Source of the DNA: Dermacentor variabilis
Taxonomy: Eukaryota > Arthropoda > Arachnida > Ixodida > Ixodidae
DNA: 64,000 nucleotides
Assembly: GCF_050947875.1 (NCBI RefSeq)
Contig: NC_134569.1
Location: forward strand, 188,038,067 to 188,102,066
Direction: 5' to 3'
A program made the position numbers and the translations under genes. Below are positions 1-12,164 of the stretch, piece after piece (position 1 is the first letter of the stretch; each line of letters begins with the position of its first letter). The notes under the pieces were generated by a model. The model worked only from the letters and a program-made list of their open reading frames with translations, was not told the DNA's origin and searched no databases.

Positions 1-521
1 CTTGAACTCTTGTTCCCTTGACAGGCTATTGATCATTATCTTTGTCTTCTGTATATTAATCTTCAACTCTACTGTTACACTCTCTCTGTTAAGGTCCTGA
101 ATTATTTGTTGTAACTCGTCTGCGTTGTTGCTGAGTAGAACAATGTCATCTGCAAACCGCAGGTTGCTGAGATATTCGCCATTGATCCTCACTCCTAAGC
201 CTTCCCAGTTCAATAGCTTGAATACTTCTTCAATGTATGCAGTGAATAGTGTTGGAGAGATTGTGTCTCTTTGTCTGACCCCTTTCTTTACAGGTATCTT
301 CCTACTTTTCTTGTGGAGAATTAAGGTAGCTGCGGAATCTCTGTAGATACTTTCCAAGATATTTACGTAAGGGTCCTGTACTCCTTGATTAAGTAATTCC
401 TCTATGATTGCTGGTATCTCTACTGAATCAAATGCCTTTTCGTAATCTATGAAAGCCGTAGAGAGAGGCTGATTGCACTCTGCGGATTTCTCGATTACCT
501 GATAGGTGACATGGATGTGAT
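1..521 (-). pseudogene. RTE-type LINE, reverse transcriptase palm (3' part, cut by window edge)
   Basis: Read on the minus strand this is the palm of a non-LTR reverse transcriptase. The FADD catalytic box (FADDIVLL context) lies at about 144-155, and the upstream FIDYEKAFDSVE-like block lies near 428-475. It belongs to the same element as the minus-strand RT fingers and endonuclease at 2194-3960. The two halves were separated by the insertion at 522-2193. The 3' end lies left of the window. RTE-type elements encode an AP-like endonuclease plus RT and move by target-primed reverse transcription. Assignment to RTE rests on the endonuclease-RT layout and on remembered similarity to tick RTE elements, not on a search. 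The copy is broken and presumably inactive. Confidence 0.8.
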
Positions 522-2193
522 CCAGGCACGTACCCAAAAAGGGGGGCGGGTGGGGTGCTCCGCCTCTCAAAAATTACACTGCATATCCTCTCCCTTCCCG
601 CGCCACCACTCCTCACAAGCATTCCTAAATCGCCGCCAAATCAATCTTGAGACTTGACAGCTAATCGGCGGTTAACATTTCGCTGCCTTTTTCTCTCCTT
701 TTGGATGGAGGCAGTTATCGGCATCTTTTGGGGTGGGAAGGCCAAATTTCTGATCGATTCGGTGCCCGCGCGATTACTCGAGATGCGTTCAGTTGTCACC
801 ATCTATTGGAACGGTCACGCTAATCGCTGTTGGTTCGTTAGTTGAACCTTCTTTGTTTAGATTGAGCTAGGGACCAGGAAAGGGATTCTGTTCGTAGTGA
901 GCTGGTCTCTAAAACGCCAGTTGCTTTTAACTTTTCCTTTTGCTTCATTATTTTTGCTCGAGTGACGGCTCGCCGCGGCGCTGGCAGATCCTCGGAACCA
1001 TATACCCGTGAAATGGTTTAGATAAGCGGGAAAATGAAATCATGCGAAACAGCGTCCATCATGAAAGCCTGTAATAATAATAATAATAATTATGGGGTTT
1101 TACGTGCCAAAACCACTGTCTGATTATGAGGCACGCCGTAGCGGGAGACTCCGGAAATTTCGACCACCTGGGGTTCTTTAACATGCACCTAAATCTAAGT
1201 ACACGGGTGTTTTCGCATTTCGCCCCCATCGAAATGCGGCCGCCGTGGCCGGGATTCGATCCCGCGACCTCGTGCTCAGCAGCCTAACACCATAGCCACT
1301 GAGCAACCACGGCGGGTTGCAATAACCGTTAAACCCATAAGCAATATTAAAGTCACCCATTACCTCATCTCGTTTTTCGCTAATTGTACGCACTTCTCGC
1401 GCAAAATTGGCAACTGGAAACAAGAGTGTCAAGGAGTTGAGAAATTAAGCGATCTGCTAAGGGAGAGAGCCGACGCAACAGCCAAACAGGAAGGAAAAGC
1501 GAAAATTTACAAATTTAACCGTTGTTTGTGAAAATATTTATTGCTCAACATCTTTTGATTTAAAAAGGAAGTAGAGAAAGGGCCATCGGAAATGGAGAAC
1601 GATTCCGTATGTTCTGCATGACGCTTCTACCGTCATCAGTCGAGCCGCCTGACGTAGTCACGTCTCTACTGTGCTTATGTGGGTGTTTTTCTAATCTTCC
1701 GCGGTGGGCGCAATACGTTTAAAACCGTAGCGTCCTGTGCTCTACACGGTTGTTACGCATCGTTACGCAACTTTCCAAATAACAATACGAGTCGGCTTTG
1801 GCATTTGGTAGAGCAGCAAACGAGGGATGCAAAAGAACTGTGAGTGTTCCGCTAATATATTTCTCTATAATTCTTTCATAGCTAATTCAAAACACGCTAC
1901 TAGAAATCTTTATTTCACACTTTCGCTTGTTTACTTACTCTGCGCAGTGTTGATGTGGTTCCTTGTTTGTCAAGTAAAGGAGAGGTGTATCTCAGAGATA
2001 CGCCTGTGAGAAAGACCTTATTTCATTTTTCTTTGCGGTTTACGCATCTTTATGGCGAACGGTGGACACTATTCACATTTGTACTAATCAAGGCACCGCC
2101 CCCTCATTTGCATAGAAAAGTTACCCTGGGCGCTCCCCCCCCCCCTCCAAAAAAAAAATCCTGGTGTGATTTTCCTGGTGTGATCCTGCCTGG
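522..2193. mobile_element. Inverted-end insertion inside the RTE LINE (non-autonomous DNA element)
   Basis: The segment interrupts the RT coding region and is flanked on both sides by TGTGAT (516-521 and 2194-2199). Its extreme ends are CCAGGCA (522-528) and TGCCTGG (2187-2193), a 7-bp terminal inverted repeat. Removing the segment and one TGTGAT restores the RT reading frame. Next to each end is a G-run (left, ~540-560) or C-run (right, ~2135-2147), so the ends are more extensively but imperfectly inverted. The right end carries three tandem CCTGGTGTGAT motifs. No transposase is visible, so it is best described as a MITE-like or deleted DNA element. The 6-bp target duplication does not let me name a superfamily. 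Confidence 0.7.
1072..1317 (-). repeat. tRNA-derived SINE (Ruka-like), nested in the 522-2193 insertion
   Basis: Read on the minus strand, a tRNA-like head starts near 1317 with an A-box-like stretch (about 1289-1305) and a B box containing GGATCGAATCC (about 1249-1264). A conserved body follows, and the copy ends in a (TTA)n tail at about 1072-1091. Pol III A and B boxes plus a simple-repeat tail are the hallmarks of a SINE. The body resembles the very abundant tick SINE family known as Ruka, named from memory. A second, more decayed copy lies at 36952-37157. Confidence 0.8.
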
Positions 2194-3960
2194 TGTGATG
2201 CATTATAGTGTATCTCTTCGTGAAGCCAGCCTTTTTCCTTGGTTGACTGAAGTCAAGTGTTGCCCTTATTCTGTTGGAAATTATCTTTGGGAATATTTTA
2301 TACAATACTTGAAGTAAGCTAATGAGTCTATAATTTTTCAATTCTTTAACGTCTCCCTTTTTGAGGATTTCTATATTGATGGCATTCTTCCAGTTCTCTG
2401 GGACCCTTGAAGTCGTGAGACATTTCGTATAAAGGGCCGCGAGTTTTTCAAACATGATATTTTCTCCATCTTTGATTAAATCGACCATTATTCTATCTTC
2501 TCCTGCCGTTTTTCTCCGTTTCATGACTACTTCGAATGGAGGTATCGTGGCTGCTTTGGGTACTGTACTGGTCAGTATAGAATTTTTCCGCTGGTTTTAC
2601 TATATCTTCGTAAACCTTACATACTATTACTACGTAGTGTATATCTTTGTAAACATTAATACTTTCGTAAACCTTGCATAACCTGCTTATCTTTCAGTGC
2701 GTATATCTTTGCTTGTCCTATGCCAAGTTTTATTCTCACTTATTTCATGCTACGTCCATTATTAACTGCTTCCTCACTCTTTCTTACGTTATAATTTCGA
2801 ATATACCTTACTTTCTCCTAGTTGATCAGTTTTCACAGTTCCGCGAATTCTATCTGATCACTTGGACAGTTTCAATCTTTCTCGTTTCTTTATGAGGTCT
2901 TCCGTTACTTGGGAGAGCTTACCTACTGGTTGCCTTGGTGCCTTACCTCCTACTTCAATTGCTGCTTCTGAAGCCAGTCTAGTTACGCTTTCGTTCATTA
3001 CCTCTATGTTATCTTCATCCCTCTGTTCTAAGGCTGAACATTTGTTTGCAAGCGTCAGCCTAAATTGGTCTACTTTTGAGCTTAGTGTGTCTAGGTTGGC
3101 CTGTTTCTTCTTGACGAATTTTACCCTTTCTCATTTCATATTGAGCTGAATCCCACACCTCACTAATGTATGATCACTGCACTATCACTTCTACATCATG
3201 CACTATGCTCGGATCGGCAGAAAGTGGGAAATCAATTTCATTTCTTGTTTCACCATTAGGGCTTTTCCATGTCCACTTTCTGTTGCTACGCTTCCTTAAG
3301 AAGGTGTTCATTATTCGGAGCTTATTCCTTTCCGCGAATTCTACCAACAGCTCTCCTCTAGTTTTCCTAGAATCGATGCCGTAGATACCAATTGCTTGTT
3401 CATCAGCCTGCGTTTTCCCCACTTTTGCACTGAAGTCTCCCATGACTACAGTATATTGAGTCTGCACTTTTCTCATCGCTAATTCAACATATTCGTAAAA
3501 TGCATGTATTTTATCATCATCATGAGTACAGGTTGGAGCGTAGGCTTGTAGTGCCTTTATTCTATACCTCTTATTAACTTTCATTACGAGTACTGCTACT
3601 CTTTTATTACTGGTGTAGACTTCGTCAATGTTCCCCGCTATGTCCTCATGGATTAGGAATCCTACCCCGTATTGCTTCTTATTTGGGAGTCCTCTATAAC
3701 AGAGGTCGTGGCCGCTAGCCTCACTTGCATAAGCCTCACCAGTTCTTCTAACATCACTAAGGCCAATGCTATCCCAAACAATGCCTGATACTTCCTCAAA
3801 GAGTCCTGCTAAGCTAGCTTCATTCGAGAGCATTCACGTATTGTACGTTGCCAGGGTCCGTTTCCATTGTCGGCCTGTACGGGTCCAGATACTGAGCTCC
3901 CTCTACTGCGTTACAGTTGTGACCACCGCCTTGGTCAGGTGCTCCGCAGCAGCTGGGGAC
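2194..3960 (-). pseudogene. RTE-type LINE: AP endonuclease, linker and RT fingers
   Basis: Minus-strand continuation of the element at 1-521. The AP-like endonuclease is open from 3833 to 3174. It has a GDFSAKVG block where the family has GDFN (the Asn is Ser here) and, near its end, a conserved RKWTWKSPNGETRNEID block. A linker without clear motifs covers 3173-2525. RT fingers follow at 2524-2200 with LKNYR-ISLL and a QPRxxAGF block, then the frame runs into the insertion boundary at 2199. A stop codon directly precedes the Met at 3833, so the N-terminus is eroded. The sequence up to about 3960 looks like 5' leader of the same element. Stops and frame breaks make it a pseudogene. Confidence 0.8.
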
Positions 3961-6200
3961 TGAGGGCCATTATTAGTTAATTGAATGATTCATCAGGGAG
4001 GTAGTGGCCTAATGCTGCACCAGGGCGGCGAATTCCTGTTCTGGTAAGGGAGTGTCTCTTGTTGAAGCTTAGTGGGCCCTACTAATTTGGTTGTACCTGG
4101 ATTAGCATAGCCCCACTGGCTCTCGGCACGTTTCGCCGGTGTCAGGCACCACTCCGAGCCTGGAGGGAGATGTAGTGTACTGGAGGTGAATTCGAGCTTA
4201 CCGCCTTCCCGTCAAAAAAGAAGCCCGAGTATTTGAACTCCTGACTATGGCAACCGAGCAAACGAGATAGCTCAGTGAGATTACCCTGTAGGCGGCGAGG
4301 CCACCTTATGGTGGACAAGTCTATCCCAGAGGATATTACATGCTTCGGAAGTTGCTGCAGATAAATTCTTGTACATTTATTATGTCATCAAGTGTACAGT
4401 GCTAACCCCTATTCACGCATTAAGTTCCCCAAATAGGTTTGCAAGATAGGTATAAGCAAACTCATATGTAGGTAGGCTTACGAAGGGGAAATCTCGTCCA
4501 CAATTTTTTTAACAACGCCATTTGGGCATGTACATCCAGTGGATGAATATTGAGACAGATGTTAGGAATTTGTCTACTTTAGATTTTTTGGGGGGGGAGG
4601 TAGGGGGACTTTCACTAGAAAGTCCGCTGAAGGTTGTCAGTAGTGTCAGGCTAAGCCCTTTTCGTGAACCTTACATGCCTAAAAACTCCCTTGATTTATC
4701 TGCGATAGGCGGATTTTGCTTATCGCGATAGGTAGCACCCCAATATAGCATTATTTCTAAATGGTTCTAAAATCATGGTTCCGGAATCTCAAGCACGCAG
4801 GCGACCGTGAATTCGGCTAAGTATATGAGACATTTTCGACGAGCTTGAACAGCACTTAAACGGAATATAGTGGAGAAAAAGAGCGGTGCAACGGGCCGCC
4901 AGAACATTGTCGTTTTGAGCCGCGCGTAAAACAGGCGACCTTGACGGCGGTCAAATGCGCTGGACCTTTTATAGATTTTGACAGCGCTTACTGAGAAAAA
5001 GAGTAGCGGAACGGGCCGCTTTGCTTACCGGAAACGCCAAGCGACACGCAAGCACGGTGACACTTTCGACCCCTTCCTGGAGTGCCTCGCTGCCACAGGT
5101 CTCGAAGAATTCTTCTCAGACCGAGTCGCTAGCTAGACAGGAATTTTATGCCTCCTTTAAGCTCGAGCAAACGCGTCTGAAATCAGTCACAGATGGTCTG
5201 TACCCTTCGCACGGGGGATCATTTTACGCCCCTGTTGCTGCCGCGCTCAAAATACAGCAGTTGCGAATACACGCCCTAGGTCCACGAGAACACAAAAGGA
5301 AACACGTGAAAGCTAATATAGGTGCAGATGCAGAAGAAAGAAGTGAAAGCAAATACAACCGTTTTGACGTGATGAATATCTGTATGTGAACTTTACAACC
5401 GCTGTCGCTACGTGATTCTTCCTTTAGTCGTTGCGTGAATACTGCAGAGCCTTGTCGTCGCTCTTCTCCCTTCCTTCTGCGCAAAAGCTTTACATCATGT
5501 AAACAAACACGTTTCAGCAGCGCGCTTCGGAAGTTGCTGCGGATTATTAATACAACAAATGAAACAGCCCCGAAACGTGTCTGCCAGTTATTTTTGTATT
5601 GAACAGACATATGCCTATTTATCAATCCCACATGGTGAACCATGGGGGCCCGAAAAAGCATTTGCATTTGCATTTCTTTCTGGAAATTATATAAAATCTA
5701 AAGATGATACAGGGACAAAATGCAGCGAGTACCCGACACAGTAGCAGCAGAATTGTACTTGGTCTTTAAAATTATTCCATAAATGTATCTTATAGTTAAA
5801 GAAATAGTGTTGTCAGGGTTATACACAACGAAGTACAATCAACATAAGTGACTTTCAATATTCATAAGACAAAAAAGTCACCAGATGTGTGCGACCTTGA
5901 AGAATTGCGACATGATTTCTAGCGAAGCTGTTTCGTTCGAAGAGTTGCAACAAATGTTTCAGTTTCCTCTCATTATGTCACATAGTTTAACAAGTCCGTT
6001 TGAAACCTCGCCTGCATGCAATGCTTTCGTGCACTTGTCGGAAATTTTCAAAAGCCAGTAATTCATCAACACACATGTTACTTCACCATAGCACTTACCA
6101 TGGTGTGCTCCCTCCCTCCCCTACACACCTTTCGCTAGATTTGATATCGGTTGAGTTCACCGTTCTCACAGGGCAGCGCGATAAATTCTGCTTTCTTCGG
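3961..6200. other. No gene recognised
   Basis: The first ~300 bases may be further 5' leader of the RTE LINE. The rest has only short, unrecognised open frames in both strands. Two imperfect copies of a stretch containing AACGGGCCGC occur near 4890 and 5010, and a 17-bp phrase beginning GCTTCGGAAGTTGCTGC occurs near 4343 and again near 5526. These suggest old dispersed repeats. No promoter or RNA gene was seen. Confidence 0.4.
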
Positions 6201-7479
6201 AAAACACTTATATAATGCTCCGAATTAGAAGTTTACCTACATATTGCCTATAACGCGTCCTTGCTTTCGTCAAGTATAAACAAAGAGAGTTGTTTAGATC
6301 ACCGGGGACATCGCTGAAACCAACTAGGAACTTCTTATGAGGCATGAAAATAGGGAAGGGGGGAGGGAATGTGAATGACGGCTCAGTAATTATTTGCAAC
6401 GCTTCTAAGTGGACCAGGAAAGCGAAGAATTTGTCGCACATTGCTTTTACCATGACCCCCTTCCCTTTCCACGATATGTAAGCCTATTGTAACATTCAGC
6501 TATGCTGGGACACAGGGAAGCATAGCTGATAGCGGCCACATCACACGCTGTAACACTTGAATAAATTTTTTTAGAAAGTCTGTGTTTGATCCAAATGCAT
6601 TTAACTTCGCACAGAGAGTTTCCATAGCGTACCACCAATGTTCGATAAACTTCGTCTTGGTGAGGTTGATAGTTATGTGAGGGCCGCAGACTCGATTCTG
6701 CCCCGCTCGTAATAGGCACGCTCATAACGCTCTAGAGTGCTTGCATACGTTATTTCTTGCGAAAGCACAATTTTTTCCCCTTGGCTTGCCACACGGCATA
6801 ACGTCAGTGTGAAACTAAATAAAAGCCCCCATTACCCATCTATATTCAACATTACTTACGCATCACCCGCGACATAGTGCTTGGAAAAAGCAATTATAAA
6901 GATGCTGCCTCCTTTAGTTCAATGAGAGCACCAGGCGAACCAAATATATCACGCATGAGAAATTAAAAAGAAAATAATGAGGGTTCAATAACTATTCGCA
7001 ATTCTTTTAAATAGGCCAGAAACGTTAAAGCTTCGCGACACAATGCACCTAAAATGCTGCCTATTCCTTCAAACTATAAAATATCTGAAACGCAATGTTC
7101 TTTTGGGACACTGGGAAAGTACAGCTAATAACAGTTAATAGGTAATAACAGCTGGATGATACTTTCGAATACTTGCTTACAATTGTTAAAGCTGTATTTG
7201 AGCAACACGTATTTACCATAGCACATAAGCTTGGCGTATTGTTTCCCCTATTTCGCAAAATATGACTTCAGCTGTAGTTTTAATTATGCCAGCGCAGCCG
7301 TCTGTTTTACAACGCTCGTGAAATAGACTAATAACGCACTGGACCATTTGCATACGTATTCTACTGGAAAAGGCGCATTGAACCCACCCATTGGGAACAT
7401 TGCCTACACGTTAATCATACCATGCCCCCAATTTCCTAAGATATAAGCACGCTGTCTTGCTATATGTTGCTGCCCAAGC
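6201..7479. repeat. Two degenerate ~0.6-kb repeat units (left part of a four-unit family)
   Basis: A recognisable block (GAAACCAACTA / ATGAGGCATGAAAA / TAATTATTTGCAAC, then a GACCAG..AAAGC..TTCGC-ACA-TTGC stretch) recurs near 6310-6440 and 6930-7050. Each is followed by similar GGGACAC-GGGAA-AGC and GTTGATAA-type sequence. Two more copies lie right of the LINE, near 10290-10440 and 10750-10850. There is no coding potential. The units are strongly diverged, so the boundaries are approximate. Confidence 0.5.
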
Positions 7480-8238
7480 ACGCTTATTGACCATATTTTA
7501 TCTAACTACATATCATGTGAAGAGTGTGGCGTAACAACACTCGACATTACAGACCACTATCCCATCTTTTGTCGCTTGTCTCATGCCTCACCACGCGCTG
7601 AGCGTTCTTTCCAAAAGTCCTTGTTTAACAAAGTTCAATTCATAGATTCCATCTCTTCTTTTGACTGGTCGACGATAAAATCTGAATCAAACGCTGAGCT
7701 AGCTTTTGTACGCTTTTCATCTGTAATACAGCAATGTGTCCATGATGCTACCACTTTTGTTCGATGTAACAAGAAGTATCCAGCACCCCACAACCCGTAG
7801 CTCACAGATGCTTTGCTAATGTGCATGCGCAAGAAAGAGAATATGTACAAGAAAATTAAACGTTGCCCATTTAACTTCAGATTGCAGAAGCGATATGCTT
7901 GCTACAAAAATGTCCTAAACAAATTGTTAAAAGATGCCAAAAAGAAGTACTATGAAATTAAAATTAATGAAGCTGAAGGTATCGCTAAACAGTGGAAGCT
8001 CATAAACTCTTTTTTGAACAGAAACTTAAAAGACTCGCCAATAAGTGAGATTTCAAGCTCTAGTGCCACGTATCGAAATCCATCAGACATCGCAAATGAA
8101 TTTAATAATTTCTTTTCCGATAATAATAAGCCCCTTCCTACCAGTCCTATAACAGCACCCCAGAGACAACCACAATCTTTTTTTTTTTTTTACATCCTAC
8201 CATTCCGGACGAAATATACAATGTCATACAACAACTAA
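7480..8238 (+). pseudogene. LINE ORF2, end of endonuclease and pre-RT linker
   Basis: One reading frame runs from about 7480 to 8238 with a single in-frame TAG at 7798-7800. The part before the stop ends the AP endonuclease (LIDHILSNYIS and DITDHYPIF blocks). The part after it is the basic, lysine-rich linker (KKKYYEIKINEAEG..KQWKLINSFL) that precedes RT in this group. At the poly-T run 8177-8190 the frame is lost; the RT continues in another frame (PDEIYNVIQQLK from about 8196). The shift is most simply a homopolymer length change. Confidence 0.75.
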
Positions 8239-9719
8239 AGCTAACAAGTGCAGGTCTTGATGAAATACAACCAGTGCACCTAAAATATGTTGCTGATATC
8301 ATTGCTGACCCATTTTCTTATGTAATTAACCTTTTATTTAAATGCGGTGTATTTCCATCTAAACTTAAGAAAGCCAAAATAATACCTGTATTTAAAAAAG
8401 GTGATAGAGGGTTGATTTCTAACTATCGCCCTATTGCTATATTATACGTGTTCAGCAATATTATAGAGAAATGTTTTGAAAAGCGTCTAACTAGGTATCT
8501 AACAAAATTTGACATTCTTTGCACCACGCAGTTTGGCTTTCGAGCAGGTTACTCTACTAATCTTGCACTTCTTTCATTCACTGATCGAATTAAGCACCAC
8601 ATTGACGAAGGTAAATATGCAGGAGCAGTGTTTATTGACCTCACCAAAGCGTTTGATTCAATTCTCCATAACATTTTAATTACTAAATTAAACGCAATCG
8701 GCGTTGTAGGACCGGCGCTGGCTTTTGTTCGCGATTATTTAACTAATAGACAACAGGCTGTTAGTATTTCTAATCACCTTTCTAACTTCAAATTAATTGA
8801 TAGGGGAGTTCCTCAGGGGTCTATACTAGGCCCATTACTCTTCACTATCTACATTAATCACTTAACTGCCCATCTTTCGCATTGTGATCCTTATCTCTAT
8901 GCGGACGACACTACGATTCTAACTGCTGACACCTATATTAATAGCCCCACTTCTAAGCTCAATACCGATTTGGAAAACATTATTCGCTGGTGTCGTTGCA
9001 ACTCTTTAGAAATTAACCCTAGTAAAACAGTCTTCATGCTATTTCACCCCACTCAAAAGAAAATAATAAATATTCCAACCATAGCTATCGATAGTTACCC
9101 CATCAAACCTTCTAGTCATTGTCGTTTTTTGGGGGTTGTCCTCGATTCCAATTTAAAGTACACTACCCATATTTCACATATAAAGCAAAAAATTGGATAC
9201 GGTATCCGGATTCTTATAAAAGCACGTCCATACTTTAGACTACCAACCTTGCTATCTCTTTATCATGCATTTATTCACAGTCACTTCAATTACTGCATTG
9301 CGACTTGGGGCAACACATATAGCTCTCATCTTGTTCCTTTACAATACGTCCAGAACCAGGCCCTCCGCATTATTACTTTCCAGTCACCTCGATGTAGTGC
9401 ATCTGCTCTTTTGCAAGAGCATCGCATTCTCACAATTCATAAACTATTTCAATTAAACATGGCAATCCTTGTGTATAATTCCCTTCACTTAAACATTCCC
9501 CAAATAATCTTTAACACTGAGCAACTTGCTAATCATAATAATACTCGATTTGCATTAGCTAACAACTTCTTATTACCCAAAATCAGAACTAATTTTGGCA
9601 AATTCACTTCTTCGTTCACAGCGATGTCTTACTGGAACTGTACTCCAACGGACATAAAGCTGTCTCCCAGTATAGGCAGCTTTAAAAAGCATTTATTCTC
9701 ATATTTACTTAATTTGTAA
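8190..9719 (+). pseudogene. LINE reverse transcriptase (CR1/L2 group)
   Basis: An uninterrupted RT frame; the first Met in it is at 8274, giving 481 residues. Blocks in order, counted from that Met: KKAKIIPVFKKGD (~33-45), NYRPIAIL, QFGFRAGYST (~85), FIDLTKAFD with the first catalytic Asp at residue 122, RGVPQGSILGPLLF (~178-191), YADDT with the catalytic pair at 209-212, and the thumb/C-terminal region ending FKKHLFSYLLN. All RT motifs look intact, so this frame has decayed little. The protein would copy LINE RNA at the target site. It lacks RNase H, as expected for CR1/L2 elements. Confidence 0.85.
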
Positions 9720-10284
9720 ATGCTGTAATGTAATTTAACATGTTCTGTTTGCTTCATTATGGGTAAAACATTATATCTCTTTAACATTTCACATTTCACC
9801 ATTTCACCAACATTTCATCATATCTGACCACTTGTTTCCTTGTGTCAGTTATTGTTAGAACACTGCCTCATAGGCTACATTTCACTTCCCATGTTTTGTT
9901 TTGTCTTTAATTCAGTACATGATGTAATTCTATACAGTGTTATGCCATGTTTTCAGTTTACTTGTTTTCTTGCATTAATACATGTTAACAATTCTACCTC
10001 TTTGCTATATCTGCATTAACCTGAATTGTTTTGTTACTTTTATTTGTTCATAACGCCATTCTTTGTACTATCATATGTTTTGGTTCCTTTGCTGTCATGT
10101 GTAATTATTTGTAGACAACTTTAAAACTTTGCTGCGTTTGCTGTAACCTAACTTGTTTTGATCTTTCTAATTAGAACAGGAGGTCCCCCTACAGCCTTGC
10201 GCTTTGGGACCTCCTTCTGTATATCTTGTTACTGTGATTTTATTTTCTTGAGTGAATAAATAAAATTCTTCTTCTTCTTCTTAG

Positions 10285-11000
10285 CTCACCGAGGACGCTG
10301 GAGAAACAAACTACGATGATGCAATGTGATGCACCAAACAAACTATGATGCACGAAAACACATGCGAAAATGAGGGTTTAGTAATTATCTGCAACACTTA
10401 GATTTAGAGGAGGAAAGGGAAAGTTTCGCAACACATTGTGTTTAAAATTCTTTAGATTTTCACGAGAAGGCAGGGGATTAACAGAAGGGCGCGATTTTTT
10501 TTATTATGATTAGTCATATTATAAGAAGCCAATCATATTTTGACGGAATTCTAAGTCCCTATTTCATGCAGTTGTTTTGGGAGTTTGGGAAACGTTTTGA
10601 TTAGCGGCAGTATTACACCCTGGAACACTTCAATGAGCGAATTTCTACAAAGGCTGTAATGAGCCAACATAGAAATAACATTTATCGCGCGTCCCTCAGA
10701 ACATTGTTTCGTACATCAAATAGATATAGATACCGTGGCCAGCATATTTTACCAAGGATACTGGGGGAAACCAACTAGATGCCGTGTATAACGCATAAAA
10801 ATCGGGAGAAAGCGAGTATTTAGTAACTGTTTTCAAAGCACATACGGAACCCATACAGTTCGAATGTTCGGTACACGTCACCAAAAAGTGGCCCTCATTT
10901 CTTCAAAAATATGAAATATCAGCTGTTCTTGCTCCTCCCGGGAAACAAGTAATAGTGCGTTTAGCTCTTATTTATAAACAACCTGGAAATGAAATCGATA
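10285..11000. repeat. Two further degenerate units of the 6.2-kb repeat family
   Basis: Directly after the LINE tail the block with ACAAACTACGATG, GAGGGTTTAGTAATTATCTGCAAC and TTTCGCAACACATTG appears (10310-10450). A second copy (GGGGGAAACCAACTAGATG, GAGTATTTAGTAACTG) starts near 10750. They match units at 6300 and 6930, showing that the LINE landed inside an older family of these units. Confidence 0.5.
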
Positions 11001-12164
11001 ACATCTGAAGTGACACGTGCCGTTAGAAAAAGGCGCTCAGTGTTCGACGGCATTGAAATGGCTCTGCACGTTCGACCAAGGTCGTTTTGACGAACATATC
11101 TGCAATAGGTCGTGATTACACAATGACAGTTAGACCTGTAAGAGGTGTGATTAGATTTTTGATGGTCATAAGTTATTTAGACTATTGCGACGCTTGTACA
11201 CTATCTCTGGACGGAAATTCAATAGTTCCAGCCTTTGGTATTTGAAATCGAGTTTGCCTCACCGTAGCGGTCATTGCCCCCTGCTTCTCCTTGGAACCGA
11301 AGCCGGCTGCCCGACTAAGGCACCACAACTACAACTCGGCAAACCGGCTTTTACATTCGAATAAAGCCAGTCGGCTCTCCCTTCTCAAGTTGACAAAACG
11401 GTGTATTCCTTCTCTCCGCTAAACCGCGATCTCCCAACACACAAACGCAATCTCGTCTGGCCAAGCAGGGGATACGTAGTAATTAAAAGCCACTTTATCA
11501 AAAAAGAAAATTTAGCTTCAGCTTAGTTTTGTTGTACTTTCCAGCGTGCAGGCAAATGTGCCCGCTTTCAAAAGTGTGGGGGCCAATGGCATACTTTGCC
11601 CACCCTCTTGTGACAGTGAGGAAGAGGGGGGGAGGGGGGTAAGTGCCCCTTCTGCCCCACCCCTGGTAAATACGCCTATGGAAACAATCAATACGCGTCG
11701 TAATCGAGCCGGACTAATTTTGAGGTATACCACGCAACCAAAAAGATGGCTAAGACGATGGTAGAAAAAAATTTTTGAGCTGCGTCGAGCATAAAACCAG
11801 TACAAGTACGCTACTGCATCACGAATGCTATCATCGATAAAATCTTGTGTTAAGTAGGTCGACTCCTTAAAACGTTTCGAGTCAGCCGATGTTAATTTCC
11901 AGAGGAGGGGGGGGGGGTCGTGGGGGGGAGTGTCATGTTGTTGTATTAAGTTGAGCATTACAGTGAAGTGGCCACTCCCAAGTTGATTTTTGATGGCATT
12001 CCATTATATGTAAGGAAGGAGGGTCACATTGTCAATCGCTAAATCTATAGAAGAATATGAATTCTGTTGGATATTGTGGCAGGTAGGCTGTCTTCTTTTT
12101 TTTTCTATTAAAGAGGCCCACGTCAGAGGTTACCAGGAAGTTTTCTTTAAGATAACCCCTTGGA
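11001..12164. other. No gene; includes G/C-run repeat fragment
   Basis: No coding region is recognisable. At about 11570-11690 a block has a G-run (GGGGGGGAGGGGGG), a C-rich arm and an end reading GGTAAATACGCCTATG. It resembles the G/C-run ends of DNA elements such as the 522-2193 insertion. A second G-run (GGGGGGGGGGG, GTGGGGGGGAG) lies at 11906-11935. Long antisense frames here arise from these low-complexity runs. Confidence 0.35.

Larger units (their letters stand above)
7480..10284 (+). mobile_element. CR1/L2-group LINE, nearly complete ORF2, 5'-truncated
   Basis: The element starts inside the AP endonuclease (its terminal DITDHYPIF block is at about 7547-7575) and runs through linker, RT and a ~560-bp 3' UTR. 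The 3' UTR carries a potential hairpin (AGGAGGTCCC near 10180 against GGGACCTCCT near 10205). It ends with AATAAATAAAATTCTTCTTCTTCTTCTT. A short microsatellite tail instead of poly(A) is typical of CR1/L2-like LINEs. It splits the repeat family at 6.2-11 kb. No target duplication is evident. Confidence 0.8.

Noticed and set aside
11518..11958. 146-residue minus-strand protein
   Set aside because: Built from G/C runs of repeat ends, without domain or sensible composition.
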